Part shown: one piece after another, positions 41,601 through 44,600 of the stretch
Layout of the letters: each line of letters begins with the position of its first letter
Numbering within the stretch: the first letter of the stretch is position 1
Source of the DNA: Luethyella okanaganae
Lineage (GTDB): Bacteria; Actinomycetota; Actinomycetes; Actinomycetales; Microbacteriaceae
Length of the DNA stretch: 64,000 nucleotides
Assembly: GCF_042660285.1 (NCBI RefSeq)
Contig: NZ_JBHSTP010000003.1
Coordinates: 496,001 to 560,000 of the forward strand
Reading direction: 5' to 3'
Notes under the pieces: model-generated
Database searches by the model: none
What the model was told of the DNA's origin: nothing
The model's input: the letters and a program-made list of their open reading frames with translations, nothing else
Made by a program: the position numbers and the translations under genes

Positions 41601-44600
41601 CGTGCTCGGTATGGAGTTCGGCCCGAAGCCCTTCGACCCGTTCACGCGCATCCCCGACGCCGAGAACGAGGACGACGAGTGGATGCTCGGACTCACGCAT
41701 CCCTACGACTACGCGGGCAACGACATCATCGACGCGTCCGGACTCTTCGCCCACCGCGCGGCGAACAACCTGCCGACCGTCGGATTCTCAGCCTACGGCG
41801 GTCTCGGAGACGACCTCATCATCGGCAGCCAGGCGGGCGACCACCTCGCGGGTGGCTCGGGCGACGACGAGATCCGGGGACTGCGCGGCGTCGATCACAT
41901 CTACGGTGACTCGGGGCTCAACGTCAATCTCTTCACGAGGGCACTCGAGATCCCGGTCACCGACCGCTCGCCGAAGCCGTCGGTCACGGGCGCCGGGTTC
42001 CTGAACAACGGCACGACCATCGAGCCGTATCCGTCACCGGTGCGCGACGATCTGTTGGTCGCCGGTCGCGACCTGCTCTCCGGCGATGGCGCAGGAACGA
42101 TCGTGGGCGGACCCGAGTCGGTCTACGACGACATCGTCTTCGGCGACCACGGCGAGATCGTGCAGAACGGCCCGGCAGCGTACAACACCGCCGACCCGAA
42201 CCTCCCCGAGCTGCGTCTGCAGCGGATCCAGACCACCGCGATCTCGACGATCAGCTCCATCGAGAGCCGAAACCCCCAGCGCGGCTCCGACGATGTCGTC
42301 TTCGGCGGCCTGGGTCGTGATGTGCTGGTCGGCGGTGCCGGCCATGACATGGTCGACGGCGGCGAGGCCGACGACATCGTCTTCGGCGACAACGTGATCT
42401 TCGTGCGCACGCCCGGCGACTGGACGAGCCAGCACTTTCAGACCCTCTGCGGCACACTGCTCTACAGCCGAACGGACCGCCCGAACGCCTGCGGCGGCGT
42501 GGTGGGAGAAGACGACTCTGGCCTCCTCCTCGTCGATGGAACGCCTCGCGCCTACCGCGACCCTGACGGCGCACCGTGGTGGGCTGAGTACGACGTCACG
42601 AACCTCTTCCACACCTTCGCCTTCGATGAGGGCGCCGTGGGCGCTGGCAGCTTCGGCAACGACTACCTCGCCGGCGGCCAGGCGCACGATGTGGTCCTCG
42701 GCCAGCTCGGCAACGACACCATCCAGGGCGATGGCGGCATCGACGACGCCTTCGCGAGAATGACGGATGACCCGAGGCTCACCTGGCACGTGGGCGCCTC
42801 GCGCACGCCCCTCGGCTGTGTTGGCGCCCCGGGTTCGATGGTCTGCGACTACACGGGCGTGCTCGTGGTCGTGCCGTCGTTCGAGGCGGCCACCGACGGC
42901 GAGGACTACCTCGAGGGCAACGCGGGCAACGACCGGATCTTCGGCAATCTCGGCCAGGACGACATCGTCGGCGGCTCGAGTGACTTCTTCAGCCTGATCA
43001 CTCCGGGCCTCCGTCCCGACGGGGTTCCGGTACCGGCCGCATGGTACGCGCCGGGCGACGATCGCGGCGCCGACCTCCTCTTCGGCGGCGCGGGCACCCG
43101 GATCGGCGTCAACAATCAGACCTCTGGCATCGCAGGCGTCCCGGGCCTCGACGGCGGCATCCTCGCCGACGGCACGACACCAGCGAATATGCACGCACGC
43201 GATGCCGACACCATCGTCGCCGACAACGGCCGCATCATCCGCATCGTGGGCGTGAACCATGTCGACGTGAACCCGTCGGGCGCAGGCCAGACCCGGTCGG
43301 GCCAGCCGAACTACGTCACCTTCAACTACGACAGCTACGGCACGCAGAAGCTCGTCGTGCGCGGAGTGCACCTGCTCGACTACACGGTCGGCGGCCCCGA
43401 CTTCCTGCCGCAGAACTTCGGCCTCCCGATCGGTTCCGACTGCAACGGCTCGCCAACGCAGCCGACGTGCTCCGCGATCCTCGACACCGCGACCGGCACC
43501 TGGAAGTACCTGCAGATCGGCGGTCGCGACGAGGTGCACGGTGAGACGGGCGACGACACGGTCTACACAGGCGCTGACCACGACGCGATCTACGGCGACG
43601 CACAGGACGACGACCTCATCGGCGGTTGGGGCAACGACTGGATCTCGGGCGGCACAGGCTCCGACGGCATCCTCGGCGACGACGGCCGCATCTTCACGAG
43701 CCGGAACACCGGATGTTCTGTCAACTCCTCGGCCGTCTGCGCCGAGCTCGCCGAGCCGCTCTTCGGCATCCTCAAGTTCCGCACCGTCGATCCGAGCACG
43801 AAAGACAGCAACGGCGACGTGTTGAACGAGTTCGTCTCCACCCCGGGAGATGTGCAGACGGCCACGATCAACGTCGCCGGCCAGCTCGTGAAGGCGGCGG
43901 ATCTCACGGTCTACAACCTCGGCCCGAACGAGAACATGAGCCAGCACCACGTGGCGAACCAGCCGACGTTCGACGCGAACAACTCCGACGACATCGTCTT
44001 CGGCGGCTGGGGCGGCGACTGGATCCACGGTGGCGCGGGCGACGACGCGATCTCGGGCGCCGAAGCCCTCGGTGTGGGCTACGCGCAGCACTTCTCGCCG
44101 GTCGGCGACCCGATCGGCCTCGAGTACATCGACTTCGCTCACCCCTGGAACCCGGGCGATGTTCTGCACTTCGGCGCCGATACGAACGCCTGGCACTCGA
44201 ACAACCACAACGAGATCCGTCTCGGCGAGTTCCTGCTCTACGACGAGTACGATCCTCGCCGCGTCATCCTCTTCAACGGCGACGGCACCGTGTGGAAGGG
44301 CGGGGCGGCACCATGGAACCGGTCGTTCTTCCTGAACAACGACGCGGCCTCGGGCAACTGGGTGGTCGCCTGCGTCGCGGTCGACAACCAGGGCAACTGC
44401 ACGCAGACCATCACGAACCAGCCGTCCGACGGCGATGACGTTCTCTTCGGAGACCTCGGCAACGACTGGTCCGTCGGCGGCACCGGCAAGGACACGATCT
44501 GGGCGGGCTGGGGCAACGACCTCTCGAACGCCGATGACCTGCTCGCATCGAACGGTGGTCTGAACGACGTGCCCGATGGGGTGAACTCGAGCTACCAGGA